A stretch of DNA of 37,954 bases, taken from contig NZ_JAOTBE010000034.1 in the NCBI RefSeq assembly GCF_026162645.1, forward strand, positions 1-37,954, written 5' to 3'. This document shows positions 17,875-26,757 of the stretch, piece after piece. A program made the position numbers and the translations under genes. The stretch is from Paracoccus rhizosphaerae (lineage in GTDB: Bacteria > Pseudomonadota > Alphaproteobacteria > Rhodobacterales > Rhodobacteraceae). Within the stretch, counting starts at the first letter, position 1. Each line of letters starts with the position of its first letter. The notes below the pieces were generated by a model, which saw only the letters and a list, made by a program, of their open reading frames with translations, ran no database searches and was not told the DNA's origin.

Positions 17875-18027
17875 CGATCGGAGCCGTCAGACTGATAGAT
17901 GAACGCGCGCGCCTGCTCACGGCATCCCCAACGAAACAAGGCTGCCCAGGGCGCAAGGATGATGTTCGGGAATGCTGGCCTAAATCCGGCGCTCGTTCCG
18001 CCAAGCGGCGTCGTGCCGTGCATGTCG

Positions 18028-18056
18028 AGCACCCCCTGAACCGAGGAACGGGGGGC
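18028..18056. other. GC-rich hairpin between the TcB-TcC and TcA genes
   Basis: AGC-A-CCCCC and GGGGG-GCT form a strong stem with one bulge and an internal loop, in the middle of the 259-bp gap between the two toxin genes. On the minus strand it is not followed by a T run, so it is not a standard terminator for the toxin message. It could stall RNA processing or protect an mRNA end. No clear internal promoter was found in the gap. Confidence 0.35.
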
Positions 18057-18118
18057 TTTGATTGGGTAGGTGGATAATATCGGCACCATGTCCTGCCCTG
18101 CTTTCCGTTGCTTGCTCA

Positions 18119-21100
18119 TCAGTTGCTCAGCCATCGGCCCAGATTGAATCCGGCTGCCAGAGCGACCAGCCCCACACCGGCAAGAGCTACCCAACCAACA
18201 GGCGTAAACAAGGACGCGATCATGAGCAGCCCACCGATCGCGCCCAAGGCATTCACGACTCCTCCCACCGTGTCCCCGCGCTGGAAAGATCGGGATGACG
18301 CGACGCCAAATCCGATCGCGGCGGTGGCACCCCCGAAAAAGGTTCCTCCGGCGGCTCCGATCGCCATGGCTTCCGCGGATCCGAGAATTGCCCCCGACCC
18401 ATACATGATGCCGCTGGTTGCCTCGGCGACGCCGCCGAGCACGAGGGGTATGGCGACCCCCGGTTCCGGATCCTGCCCGCCGGAGATCGCGGTGAACATT
18501 CCGGTGCCAAAGAACAGCCCTCCGGCAAGCCCTCCGCCCACGGCGCGCGCCGGCCATTCGTAGCGCGCCTGAATCGATGTTGGCGCGGCTGCGCCATGCG
18601 CCTCAACCGGATGGCCTGCGAAAGCCCCCCGCCCGACAACCGAAGCCGAACGTGGACCCCAAATGCGTTCGAATTCTGCCTGTGTCAGCTGGCCGCCGGG
18701 CGCATTCGCACGCGCGCGCGCGAACTCGGCCTCTCCTGCCGCATGCTCCGGGGTCGGCGCGCCATTGATATCCCCCATCATCCATCCCGACCCGCTGCTT
18801 TGAATCCTTGCGCGCGCTTCGGCCTTGCCTTGTGTCCCCGACCAGAGATGCAATGTTCCGCTGGGCCGCGCGCCCGTCACGCTGCCCGGCCGGGCAGCCT
18901 CTTGAAGAACCGCGCGGGCGGCGTCCGGGACCGGGGCAAGGGTGGTTTCGGTCTGGTCCTTTTCGCTTGCCGATGCCGGGGAAGACGACTGCCCTGGTCC
19001 CGAGGATGTATTAGGTGCCGGGGCGGGGCTTGGCTCAGAGACCGGAGGGCCTGTTCCCCCGCCCTCGCCCTCGGCGGGCAGGTTGGTCAGCAGCCTTCCT
19101 GACCCAGGAACAAAGTCAAAATCCGAAATCTGCCAGAATTCCCTGCCCGCATTGGCTCCACCGGTCTGCGTGGTCCTTGTTGCGTCGCGCACATTGACCC
19201 TCACGCTCATCGGGGCCGTGGTAGTTTCGCCGGTCGCGTCATTGACGATGGTTGCGGTTCCGGTTACGGGGTTCCTGTTGTAGTAATCGATGACCTGCTC
19301 TCGCGTCCCGGTATAGGCGATCTCGCCCGGCTCGGCGTTGAAGCCGGTGATCCGTGGCGTCGTCCCCGAGGGATCCGTGAAATTGACGGGATTGTTCTTC
19401 GAGAACCGGAACATGTTGGCGCCGTCCGCGAAGCCGACCGGGTCCGCGCTTGTCCATCTTCCAAGCCAAGGCGCGTAATACCTCAGCCCCATCTGGTAGA
19501 GCCCGGTTTCGTCATCTCTTTCCTTGCTGCCGAAGCGATAGCGTTTCAGGCTCAGATCAAACCCCGGCCGGGTCGAGCGATAGGCCGTCGTGCCGTAAGG
19601 ATGGTACTCCTCGTAGGAGATCAGATTGCCGGTCGCGTCCGTCTCCAGCATCGCCGAGCCAAGCTGATTGGCATACTGATAGCGGATTAGCGGGGCATTC
19701 AGCGGATTGGCGGGGTCGCCGTTGTCATCGTCGCGCGTCTTGGTGTCCACCTGCGCGATGGGGCCGGTGTTGTCGCCGACGTGAACCGTCCAGCGTTCCA
19801 GCCGCAGTTCGTCGGTGTTGCGCCGGCGGCGGCGGTGGATCGTCAACGCGCCAAGGTAGATCCATTCGAGCTTCACGTTGCCGTTGCGCTCGACTACCTT
19901 CCGCAGGCGCTGCCCGCCAAGGCCGTAGACGTGCCAAGCCGTCCCGCCCCCGCCCAGATCGACGCGGCGCAACTGGTCCATGAAATTCCAGTCCATCGCC
20001 GCCAGATGCGGCATCCGAGTTATGTTGCCGTAGACGTCATAGCCATAGGTGCCGGTATATGGCCCCGCGTCGGGGTCGCCGGGCTGGCTGGTGGCCGTCA
20101 GCCGGTTTGTCCGGTCTCCGGGCAGGTCGTCGAAGGCATAGCGGTAATGCCGCGTCCAGCCGCCGCCGATCCCGGCCTGGGTCTGGAACCGGTGCTTCAT
20201 GACCCTGATGTTGCCCAGCGGGTCGTATTCGTATTCCTCGGTGTAATTCCGCACCGCGCCGAGGTTGTTCGGGTGCGGCAGCTGGACGAAGTCCAGATCG
20301 CTGTGGCTGCGGATGGCATCGTTGACGGCGCCCGCCAGTTCCCGGCCGCTGGCGCGGACAAGCTGGTAGACGGCGTCGTATTCATACAAGCTTTCCGGTT
20401 TGACGACCGCATTGCTGAAATAATGCGTCTGTTGGGCGTCGTCCCGAATCTGGGTGATGTTGCCGACCGGGTCATACCAGTAAAGCAGATCCTGAAGTCC
20501 GTTCTGCGGCCCGGTTCCCGACGGGTGGGTCACGAGTTCCGTCAGCCGGAAGCTGCGGGGGTCATAGAAATAGCGGGTGACGACCTCGTTTCCATAATGT
20601 GCGAACTTGCGCTGGCCCTTGGCGTCGTAATCCTGACCCTTGAGAAACTCGACAAGGCCGCCCTGCCCCCGTATCCGCGCCTTGAGCGAGGCGAGGAAAT
20701 TGGCCTCGTTGTAGACGGGCAGGATGATGGTGCCATCGGGCAGCGTGACCTGCGTCGGACGGTTCAGGGCGTCGTGCAGGGAACTGGCGGTGAAGACCTC
20801 GGCACTTTCCAGCGCAGGATCCGCGGCGGCAAGGACAGCCGCGACATCAGGCCGGGCGGCCAGCGCGGTCCAGTCGAGATCGGCCTTGTAGTCCTTGGCG
20901 TGGACGCGGTCGACGGACCTGGGGTTACCCTTGAAGTCCAGTTCCGGCACGCGGATCATTCCCGCCTGGTCGAAGATCAGATGCGCGGCGCCCAGCAGGT
21001 TGAGCGATCTGGCCGCGGCCTGTCCAAGGCGGTCGCCGTAGACCACGTGGTTGAACAGGATCTCGGCCTGAGCCGCTTCCTTGACGAAGGTGCTGACCGG

Positions 21101-24100
21101 GCGGTGAAGGGTGTCATACTCGACGCGGAACTGGCGCCCGTGTTCGTCCCAGGATTTGACCAATGCGCCAAGGACGTTCTGGAAGGTCCAGCGCCGGCCT
21201 CGTTCGGCGCTGTCGCCGACGACAGGGGTGCGGGCCATGCCGACGAAGCCGCTGGCCACCTCGCGCTGCTGCTGATCGAAAATCCTCGACAGCCGGCCGG
21301 TCAGGTCGGTTTCCGATCGCACGGACGCAGTCTTGCCGCCGCCATAATCCGACACGGCATGGACGGGCCGCCCGAGGCTGTCGAAATGGATGACGCCCGG
21401 CGTGTTGGCATGTCTTGCGGCCAGCCATGCGGCGCGGCGCTGGGGGTCGTTCAGCGGCTCGGCTTCGGCGGCCGGGTCCGGGCTGCCCCGTTCGGCATAC
21501 CAGCGGCTTTGCCTGACAGTGTCGTTGGGGTCGAACACCCTTTGCAGCCAGGGACTGAACTCGACCCTGGCGAAGGTGCCGTCGGGGAACAGCGTATGGA
21601 TGTTGCGCCCGATCGGGTCATAGGCAAGGACCGACGTGACGCCGATCTTGCGCAGCGCCTTCTCGTCCTCATATTCGTGGGTGGTGCTGAAATAGGGCTC
21701 GTATTTCTTGACCGGCCTGCCCTTGTTGTTCAGGACGGTCCGCCCGTTGCCGACCCAGCGCGGATCGGCATCCACCTCGGTCCTGCCGCCATCCGGATCC
21801 ACCCTGAACGCCTTGCCGGGATTCGCCTGCGCTTTGACCATCGCCACGCCGCCGCTGCCGTTGGAATAGGCGTAGCTTTCCTGCCAGCGCGGGTTGGCGG
21901 CACCATGCTGCTCGCGCGCGAAGCTATGGACGAAATTGGGCTTGCGGTTGTTCTTCCAGTTGAACAGCTCGTATTCCATCCGCGTAGTCGGGTCGGCAAG
22001 GCTGTCGCCATCGGCCGAGCCGGTCTTGCCCATGACAGCGGTCTTCACCACCATGCCCAATTCGTCATGCCCGACAGCCGAGCGGTTGCCGTTCATGTCG
22101 GTCATCAGTACCGGCCCGAGGACGCGGTAGTCATTGACCGCGGTGACGACATTCCAGCCGGCCTGCCTGACCTCGACCCTCTCGGTCAGCAGGAGGTGCC
22201 GGTCAAAGGTCGCGACGGTTTCAAGGCCGAGCGGGTCTTTGGTCCCGATGGGCAGGTAGAACATGTCGCGCGGATTGGCCGCATAGACGTTGGTGCTAGA
22301 GGGCAGCCACCAGTTCGCGTCGCCCGCGAAACGCACATAGCCCGCAGCCTCGAACTCGGCGCTGCTGACCTTGCCCGCGTAATGGACGGCCACGACGCCG
22401 GGGGTGAAGGCAAGCCTGAAGGTCTGATGCATAAGCACCAGCGTGTCCCACTGGCCCAGCGGCAAGGGGTTCAGCGCGTTGTCGAGAAACAGCCTGCGGC
22501 TTTGAGAGAGCAGCCGCTTCTGGGGCGTCACGTCATCCGCGATGATCTCATAGTCGATCGGCGCGGCGGCGGCGACCGCGTCCCTGATCTCGTCAAGCCC
22601 GAAGAAACCGGCGGCCGGGGCGATGCCGGTGATTTCGTAGGTGCGGGTCTCGAAGGGCACGCGCGTCCGATAGGCTTCCACCGGGGCGGCCCGGTCGATG
22701 TCCTCCGTGTAATCCGCCTCGGCGCAGGTAATGTGGCAGCGCCGCTGGTCGCGAGTGACCTCCGCAGGCAGCGAGGCATCGGCGGTCCTGCGGCCATAGA
22801 CGACCGAGCAGGACCTGAGGGCATTGCCATATTCGTCGAGTTCAAGCCCAAGGACATGCGAGATGCGCGGCTCATCGGGGTTGCGCTCGTAGTTGAGCGA
22901 GATGGACTCTCGCCCCAAAGGAAAGAACACAGCGTTCTGCTGACTGCCACCGGGCTGCAACCGGCGAATCTCATAGGTGTTCTCGGTAACGGCATAGGGA
23001 TGCTCTTCTTCCGGTGAGCCGTCGTGGCTGTAGACCTCGCGCCGCAGCGGCAGCCCTTTCAGGGAGCGGACGCATTCCCGCAACTCGCCGGCGCTCAACC
23101 CCGCGGGCAGGTCGGGTTCGGGAAGGTGCTGTTCCTGTTGGTAATATTCGTCGCGATACTGGTGCAGCAACCGGGCCTGCCCGAGGAACGTGCCGGTGTG
23201 ATACCAGGTCCGGGTCGTCACCGGCGGCTGGTTCAGCTCCGGCGCCGGTTCCTGCGCCCCGCCGGCGGCCTGAACAGCGGTGAGGTGATCCTCGACCGCC
23301 TCTGTATCGAACTGCTCGACCATGCCGAAGCCGCGGAACTCGCGCTCCTCGCCGTCGAAACAGCCATGGTGATAGGAAAATCGGGTGACAAGGCGGTTGC
23401 GGCTGACGTGATCGCAGGTCTCAACGCGCTCGACCACATGCACCGGAAAGGCCAGCCGCGTGACCCAGGGTTTGCCGTCGAGCTTGTCCTGCAGGTAGAA
23501 TCTGGCGGCGGGGGCGTAGTCCACGCGAGTCTCGCCGCCAAGGTTGTTGACGGTCCTGACCATCAGATGCGGCTTGCGGCCGCCCATTAGGTTGACATAG
23601 CGCATCGGCCGCCGCGCATCGCTTGGCAGGGGCGACGACCAGACCAGACAGGCGGTGCCGTTGCCCAGCAGGTCGACGGGCAGGATGCCCGACAGGTCGT
23701 CGACATGCGGGAACACCTTCAACTGGCGCGGCTGGCTCCAGCCGTTGCCGGACTGGTTGAAATACAGCCGCACGCCGTCCCGGTGCAGATAGACGATATC
23801 GGTCGTGCCGCTGCCGTCGATATCCGTCAGGCGGATGCGGGCCTGATCGAACATGTCGGGGTTGTCGAACCAGGGCGCATTGTCCATGGCGACCTTGACC
23901 CCGAAATGGCCATAGCCGAGGTTGGGCCAATAGCAGACCTCGCCGTTGCGGATGCGGAGGATGTCGGCCAGCCCGTCGCCCGACAGATCGGCCAGATGGA
24001 TTGACTGCGTGCCGTCCGAAAATACGACGCGCGGCCCCTTCTCCTCATCCAGCGCCTGGACGACTCGCCGCGCCGGGCCAAAGCCGTCCTCGGCCAGTGA

Positions 24101-25834
24101 GGCGTGCCAGACGAAGGCATCCTGCTCGGAGATCAGCAGATCGGCATGGCCGTCGCCGTCGAGATCGACGAACCTGAGATCCGGGTCCATGAAATCGCGG
24201 TTCAGCCGCGAGGCGAAGGGGCGGAAGGGCTGCCAGCCCTCGGCCCCGTCGTGTTCGTAAAGGCCGGGCGCCGGTCCGTCCAGCACGACCACGTCGGGCT
24301 GGCCATCGCCCGCGAGATCCATGATCTCGACCCCGCTGCCCAGCCTGACGCCGGGCTTGAGGGCGACGGTTTCCAGCACGCTGAACCGCGGCTTGGCAGC
24401 CTCGCCGCCGCCCGCAGGCAGTTGGGGAAGCGGGCTCCAGTTCCGCTTGTAGAACCAGCCTCCGGCCTGCTGGGTGAGGATGCCGGGGATGCCTTCGCCG
24501 TGCAGGTCGGTCCAGCGGTAGACGCCGCCATCCAGCCCGACAGGCAGGTTTTCTAGGCTCGCTGCATCGATTTCCTCCACGATCTCCTGCACCACCGGCT
24601 CGGAATACCGGAACTCGACCGGCGGCAGGGCGCGGCGGTCATAGCCGCCGCCGTTGCGGCGATAGCCGGTCTCGGTCACGGCCTTCAGGAAGGTATAGAC
24701 GGGATTGCGGGCGTCCGCCGGGTCGGCCTCGTCCGAATAGGTGAAATCGGTCGAGCGCACGAGGCAGTCGCGCCCCACTCCCGCCTCATCAGGGAAGTGG
24801 TGGAACATCAGGATGCGCTGGCAGATCCGGTAGGTGCGGATCTCGAACCCGGCGCGATAGGACGAGAACGGATCCTGCCGCGCGGGCCAGATGCCCGCAT
24901 CGCCGGGCGCCGGCGCCGCGGCGTCATGTTCACCATAGTCGAGGACGGCCTCGAACATCCAGTGATCGCCGCCGTCCTCGGCAAGGCTCGCGGCCGTCGG
25001 TTCGGGCCAAGCCGCATCCGCCTTCAGGGCCGGGAAGTAAGGCAGGCGATTGCCGTAGCGGATGGACTTGAGATAGCGCTGCGCCCTGCGCGTCCTCTCG
25101 GACCGGTTGCGTTCATGCGCCTTGGGGACGCTGTGGCCGGATGAAGCCTCGAAGATCCGCGCCGAGTCCTCGGGCTTGTAGCCATAAGCGATAACGTTGC
25201 CCTTGTCATCGTGGCTCTGGCAGATCAGCCAGCTGAAGACGCGGCCCGGATGCGAGGGATCGGTGATGCGGCTCTCGGCTGTGCGACCATACCAGGTGGT
25301 GATGTTGTCCCTGGAAATCGAGCGCCAGAACACCCCGGCCGGATCGGCGGTGTCGGTCCAGCGCTCGATGCGCGCGAACAGGCCCTCGATGCGTGGGCGA
25401 TAGCGGCGTATGCGATAGATCCTGCCGTCCACCGTCCGCTGTCCATCGGCATCCGGCCCCAAGGCGGGTACCAGATCCTCTGCCCCCGAGAGGATGAAGA
25501 CATCCGAGCCGATCGAGTCGAAATACCGTGGCAGCCCCTGGTCGGTCTTGCGCGTGATCGACGGCAGCGATAGGTCCCAACCGAAGCCGAAGGGACCGTT
25601 GCCGGCGCCCGAGTCGTAGGCAAGCGAGAACTGCGGGCCAAAGCCCGACCGGCCGGGGCTCATCGCGATGGGCACTGACATCGAGCCGGTGCCGGTGACG
25701 GGGTTTGCGGCGAGTTTCTCGCCTATTCCCCGGATGGCTCCGCCGCCCTTGGGAAGGCTGATCGAAGGGGCGGCCGCTGTCCCGTTGCCGGAGGCGCGAT
25801 CCTCGCGAACAGTCGTGCGGGCCCCGTCGCGCAA
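18119..25834 (-). CDS. TcB-TcC fusion (SpvB/RHS toxin cocoon with C-terminal effector), 2571 aa
   Basis: TcB and TcC together form the hollow cocoon that holds the effector and docks on TcA. The order seen is: SpvB-like N-terminus (ISLPKGGGAIRGIGEKLAAN, GPQFSLAYDSGAGNGPFGFGW, about 25-90); FG-GAP/VCBS propeller repeats (DLAGDGQPD, DLDGDGHAD, DLSGDGLAD, DIDGSGTTD, about 505-690); TcB mid regions; RHS/YD repeats (about 1400-2100); RHS core with YRFGSKERDDETGLYQMGLR, YYAPWLGRWTSADPVG and PVNFTDPSG (about 2100-2157). After DPSG, the family's autoproteolysis region, comes a 415-residue variable C-terminus. It contains a Pro/Ser-rich linker, an LHLWSG-containing domain (about 2328-2420) and a Gly/Ala-rich hydrophobic tail (about 2426-2571). 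The start is TTG at 25834, with GAGGAG 7 nt upstream and an in-frame TGA just before it. B and C are fused and precede A. Confidence 0.9.
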   Translation of the reverse strand: MRDGARTTVREDRASGNGTAAAPSISLPKGGGAIRGIGEKLAANPVTGTGSMSVPIAMSPGRSGFGPQFSLAYDSGAGNGPFGFGWDLSLPSITRKTDQGLPRYFDSIGSDVFILSGAEDLVPALGPDADGQRTVDGRIYRIRRYRPRIEGLFARIERWTDTADPAGVFWRSISRDNITTWYGRTAESRITDPSHPGRVFSWLICQSHDDKGNVIAYGYKPEDSARIFEASSGHSVPKAHERNRSERTRRAQRYLKSIRYGNRLPYFPALKADAAWPEPTAASLAEDGGDHWMFEAVLDYGEHDAAAPAPGDAGIWPARQDPFSSYRAGFEIRTYRICQRILMFHHFPDEAGVGRDCLVRSTDFTYSDEADPADARNPVYTFLKAVTETGYRRNGGGYDRRALPPVEFRYSEPVVQEIVEEIDAASLENLPVGLDGGVYRWTDLHGEGIPGILTQQAGGWFYKRNWSPLPQLPAGGGEAAKPRFSVLETVALKPGVRLGSGVEIMDLAGDGQPDVVVLDGPAPGLYEHDGAEGWQPFRPFASRLNRDFMDPDLRFVDLDGDGHADLLISEQDAFVWHASLAEDGFGPARRVVQALDEEKGPRVVFSDGTQSIHLADLSGDGLADILRIRNGEVCYWPNLGYGHFGVKVAMDNAPWFDNPDMFDQARIRLTDIDGSGTTDIVYLHRDGVRLYFNQSGNGWSQPRQLKVFPHVDDLSGILPVDLLGNGTACLVWSSPLPSDARRPMRYVNLMGGRKPHLMVRTVNNLGGETRVDYAPAARFYLQDKLDGKPWVTRLAFPVHVVERVETCDHVSRNRLVTRFSYHHGCFDGEEREFRGFGMVEQFDTEAVEDHLTAVQAAGGAQEPAPELNQPPVTTRTWYHTGTFLGQARLLHQYRDEYYQQEQHLPEPDLPAGLSAGELRECVRSLKGLPLRREVYSHDGSPEEEHPYAVTENTYEIRRLQPGGSQQNAVFFPLGRESISLNYERNPDEPRISHVLGLELDEYGNALRSCSVVYGRRTADASLPAEVTRDQRRCHITCAEADYTEDIDRAAPVEAYRTRVPFETRTYEITGIAPAAGFFGLDEIRDAVAAAAPIDYEIIADDVTPQKRLLSQSRRLFLDNALNPLPLGQWDTLVLMHQTFRLAFTPGVVAVHYAGKVSSAEFEAAGYVRFAGDANWWLPSSTNVYAANPRDMFYLPIGTKDPLGLETVATFDRHLLLTERVEVRQAGWNVVTAVNDYRVLGPVLMTDMNGNRSAVGHDELGMVVKTAVMGKTGSADGDSLADPTTRMEYELFNWKNNRKPNFVHSFAREQHGAANPRWQESYAYSNGSGGVAMVKAQANPGKAFRVDPDGGRTEVDADPRWVGNGRTVLNNKGRPVKKYEPYFSTTHEYEDEKALRKIGVTSVLAYDPIGRNIHTLFPDGTFARVEFSPWLQRVFDPNDTVRQSRWYAERGSPDPAAEAEPLNDPQRRAAWLAARHANTPGVIHFDSLGRPVHAVSDYGGGKTASVRSETDLTGRLSRIFDQQQREVASGFVGMARTPVVGDSAERGRRWTFQNVLGALVKSWDEHGRQFRVEYDTLHRPVSTFVKEAAQAEILFNHVVYGDRLGQAAARSLNLLGAAHLIFDQAGMIRVPELDFKGNPRSVDRVHAKDYKADLDWTALAARPDVAAVLAAADPALESAEVFTASSLHDALNRPTQVTLPDGTIILPVYNEANFLASLKARIRGQGGLVEFLKGQDYDAKGQRKFAHYGNEVVTRYFYDPRSFRLTELVTHPSGTGPQNGLQDLLYWYDPVGNITQIRDDAQQTHYFSNAVVKPESLYEYDAVYQLVRASGRELAGAVNDAIRSHSDLDFVQLPHPNNLGAVRNYTEEYEYDPLGNIRVMKHRFQTQAGIGGGWTRHYRYAFDDLPGDRTNRLTATSQPGDPDAGPYTGTYGYDVYGNITRMPHLAAMDWNFMDQLRRVDLGGGGTAWHVYGLGGQRLRKVVERNGNVKLEWIYLGALTIHRRRRRNTDELRLERWTVHVGDNTGPIAQVDTKTRDDDNGDPANPLNAPLIRYQYANQLGSAMLETDATGNLISYEEYHPYGTTAYRSTRPGFDLSLKRYRFGSKERDDETGLYQMGLRYYAPWLGRWTSADPVGFADGANMFRFSKNNPVNFTDPSGTTPRITGFNAEPGEIAYTGTREQVIDYYNRNPVTGTATIVNDATGETTTAPMSVRVNVRDATRTTQTGGANAGREFWQISDFDFVPGSGRLLTNLPAEGEGGGTGPPVSEPSPAPAPNTSSGPGQSSSPASASEKDQTETTLAPVPDAARAVLQEAARPGSVTGARPSGTLHLWSGTQGKAEARARIQSSGSGWMMGDINGAPTPEHAAGEAEFARARANAPGGQLTQAEFERIWGPRSASVVGRGAFAGHPVEAHGAAAPTSIQARYEWPARAVGGGLAGGLFFGTGMFTAISGGQDPEPGVAIPLVLGGVAEATSGIMYGSGAILGSAEAMAIGAAGGTFFGGATAAIGFGVASSRSFQRGDTVGGVVNALGAIGGLLMIASLFTPVGWVALAGVGLVALAAGFNLGRWLSN

Positions 25835-25841
25835 GACAACG

Positions 25842-25847
25842 CTCCTC
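25842..25847 (-). promoter_or_regulatory. Ribosome-binding site deciding the TTG start of the TcB-TcC gene
   Basis: The minus strand reads GAGGAG, 7 nt before TTG 25834. In the same frame a TGA occurs six codons upstream of the TTG, with no ATG or GTG in between. The next in-frame methionine would delete the SpvB domain start, so TTG is the best initiation codon. Confidence 0.7.
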
Positions 25848-25854
25848 GCTCATC

Positions 25855-25871
25855 CGCATTCCGAGAATGCG
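25855..25871. promoter_or_regulatory. Palindromic operator-like site upstream of the TcB-TcC gene
   Basis: CGCATTC-CGA-GAATGCG is a perfect 7-bp inverted repeat with a 3-nt centre. It lies between the putative promoter (25893-25921) and the ribosome-binding site, a position where a dimeric repressor could block transcription of the toxin operon. No regulator gene is adjacent. Confidence 0.4.
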
Positions 25872-25892
25872 AATCGTTGATGCCAAGAAAGT

Positions 25893-25921
25893 GTATCATC
25901 GATCCGCTGCCAATTGATCAA
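25893..25921 (-). promoter_or_regulatory. Putative promoter of the Tc operon
   Basis: On the minus strand TTGATC (complement of 25916-25921) and TGATAC (complement of 25893-25898) are 17 bp apart, giving a 5' leader of about 50 nt before the TTG start. The match to consensus is moderate and rests on position and spacing. Confidence 0.35.
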
Positions 25922-26055
25922 TCTCCGAAGGTGTCCGGGCCTCTGGCGTCCGATATGCGCCAAGGGCCCGGCATCGCGGCAAACCGCGCGCAAGAACGCG
26001 GCTGGGGTGCGCGTTCAGAACGGAAGCTCGAACGCAGGCCCCGCCGACGCGGTTG

Positions 26056-26290
26056 GCGCAGGATGTCAGACTCCAGCGTCTTGCGACCAAGCGCACGTTC
26101 AAGTTTGCGAATGCAGTCTTCCAACTGCCGCACAACCGTGTTGCTGGTGACATCATCATCCTCGGCCACGGCAACCCTCCCCTTCGAGCATGAGCCGTCG
26201 CCAACGATACAACAGGTTTGGCGCTGCACCATTGCGCCGCGCCACGACCGAGATGCTGGCGCGGTTGTCCAGCGTCTCGTATGAGCTCTC
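26056..26290 (-). pseudogene. IS3-family (IS2-like) OrfA remnant, frameshifted
   Basis: Minus-strand frames give ESSYETLDNRASISVVARRN and GAAPNLLYRWRRLMLEG, then after a frame change near 26170 VAVAEDDDVTSNTVVRQLED and RKLERALGRKTLESDILR. These are the helix-turn-helix and coiled-coil parts of an IS2-type OrfA. Homology ends after DILR at about 26056, the rest of the element is missing and the frame is broken, so this is debris. It lies directly upstream of the toxin operon promoter region. Confidence 0.65.
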
Positions 26291-26323
26291 TGCGGCATCT
26301 GCCTGGCAAACTGGAGCTATGCC

Positions 26324-26644
26324 TCAGCGCTGCAGGTGCAGTTCTTCGGCCGCTAGCTTGTGCTTCTCAGCCATCAGCTTGGCGGTTTCCGCGTTGAGCC
26401 TGCGTGTCTCCGACCAGAGCCGGTCTATCTCATCGTCAGTGCTGACAGAGATGAACTTGATCTCCTACTTGCGCAGGTCTGGCTGCTCATTGCCGAGGCG
26501 CGACTGAAGGAACAGAGCCATCTCCTTATGGAATGCACGTCTGTCTGAAGCTGCACGCGCCAGTTCAGCCCTCATTTCGCTGAGGTCCCGCTGAATTTCG
26601 TAAATGCACTCTAGCAGCCTTTCATCGGTGACAGTCTCGGTCAT
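26324..26644 (-). pseudogene. Small coiled-coil ORF split by an in-frame amber codon (59 + 46 codons)
   Basis: ATG 26644 has GGAGG 8 nt upstream and encodes MTETVTDERLLECIYEIQRD and onward, ending NEQPDLRK at a TAG (26465-26467). The same frame continues after the TAG for 46 codons (EIKFISVSTDDEIDRLWSET, RRLNAETAKLMAEKHKLAAE) to a TGA at 26324-26326. Both halves are charged amphipathic helices with heptad-like spacing, so they look like parts of one protein of about 106 aa. An alternative ATG at 26662 overlaps the stop of a 24-codon ORF (ATGA). It could be a recent nonsense mutation, a readthrough gene, or simply a 59-aa protein. No function is known. Confidence 0.45.
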
Positions 26645-26658
26645 GAACTGGGCCTCCC

Positions 26659-26733
26659 TCATGAGCGCCAGTTCAACGTAATACGGATGAGGCGGTTGCG
26701 TCCACCGCCTGCGCCGGCTCCCGCGTCAACCAT
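26659..26733 (-). CDS. Possible 24-aa ORF, coupled to the coiled-coil ORF
   Basis: ATG 26733 has AAAGGG about 5 nt upstream. The product is glycine-rich then basic (RNRLIRITLNWRS). Its TGA overlaps an ATG (ATGA at 26659-26662) in frame with the coiled-coil ORF. Spacing to the preceding stop (26758) is 24 bp, so the three short ORFs look like a compact operon. It is too short to be sure it is real. Confidence 0.25.
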   Translation of the reverse strand: MVDAGAGAGGGRNRLIRITLNWRS

Positions 26734-26757
26734 CGCGGCCCTTTCACTCCGTCGCCC

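Noticed and set aside
18028..18056. Terminator between the TcB-TcC and TcA genes
   Set aside because: The hairpin is strong but has no T tract on the minus strand, so it cannot be called an intrinsic terminator for that transcript.
7156..18119. Lysis or Tc-release cassette (holin, endolysin, spanin)
   Set aside because: Looked for because Tc toxins are often released this way. No small multi-TM or lysozyme-like gene is present around the toxin genes.
19781..23017. Plus-strand open frame of 1078 codons opposite the TcB-TcC gene
   Set aside because: Antisense shadow of the RHS gene; no recognisable protein features.
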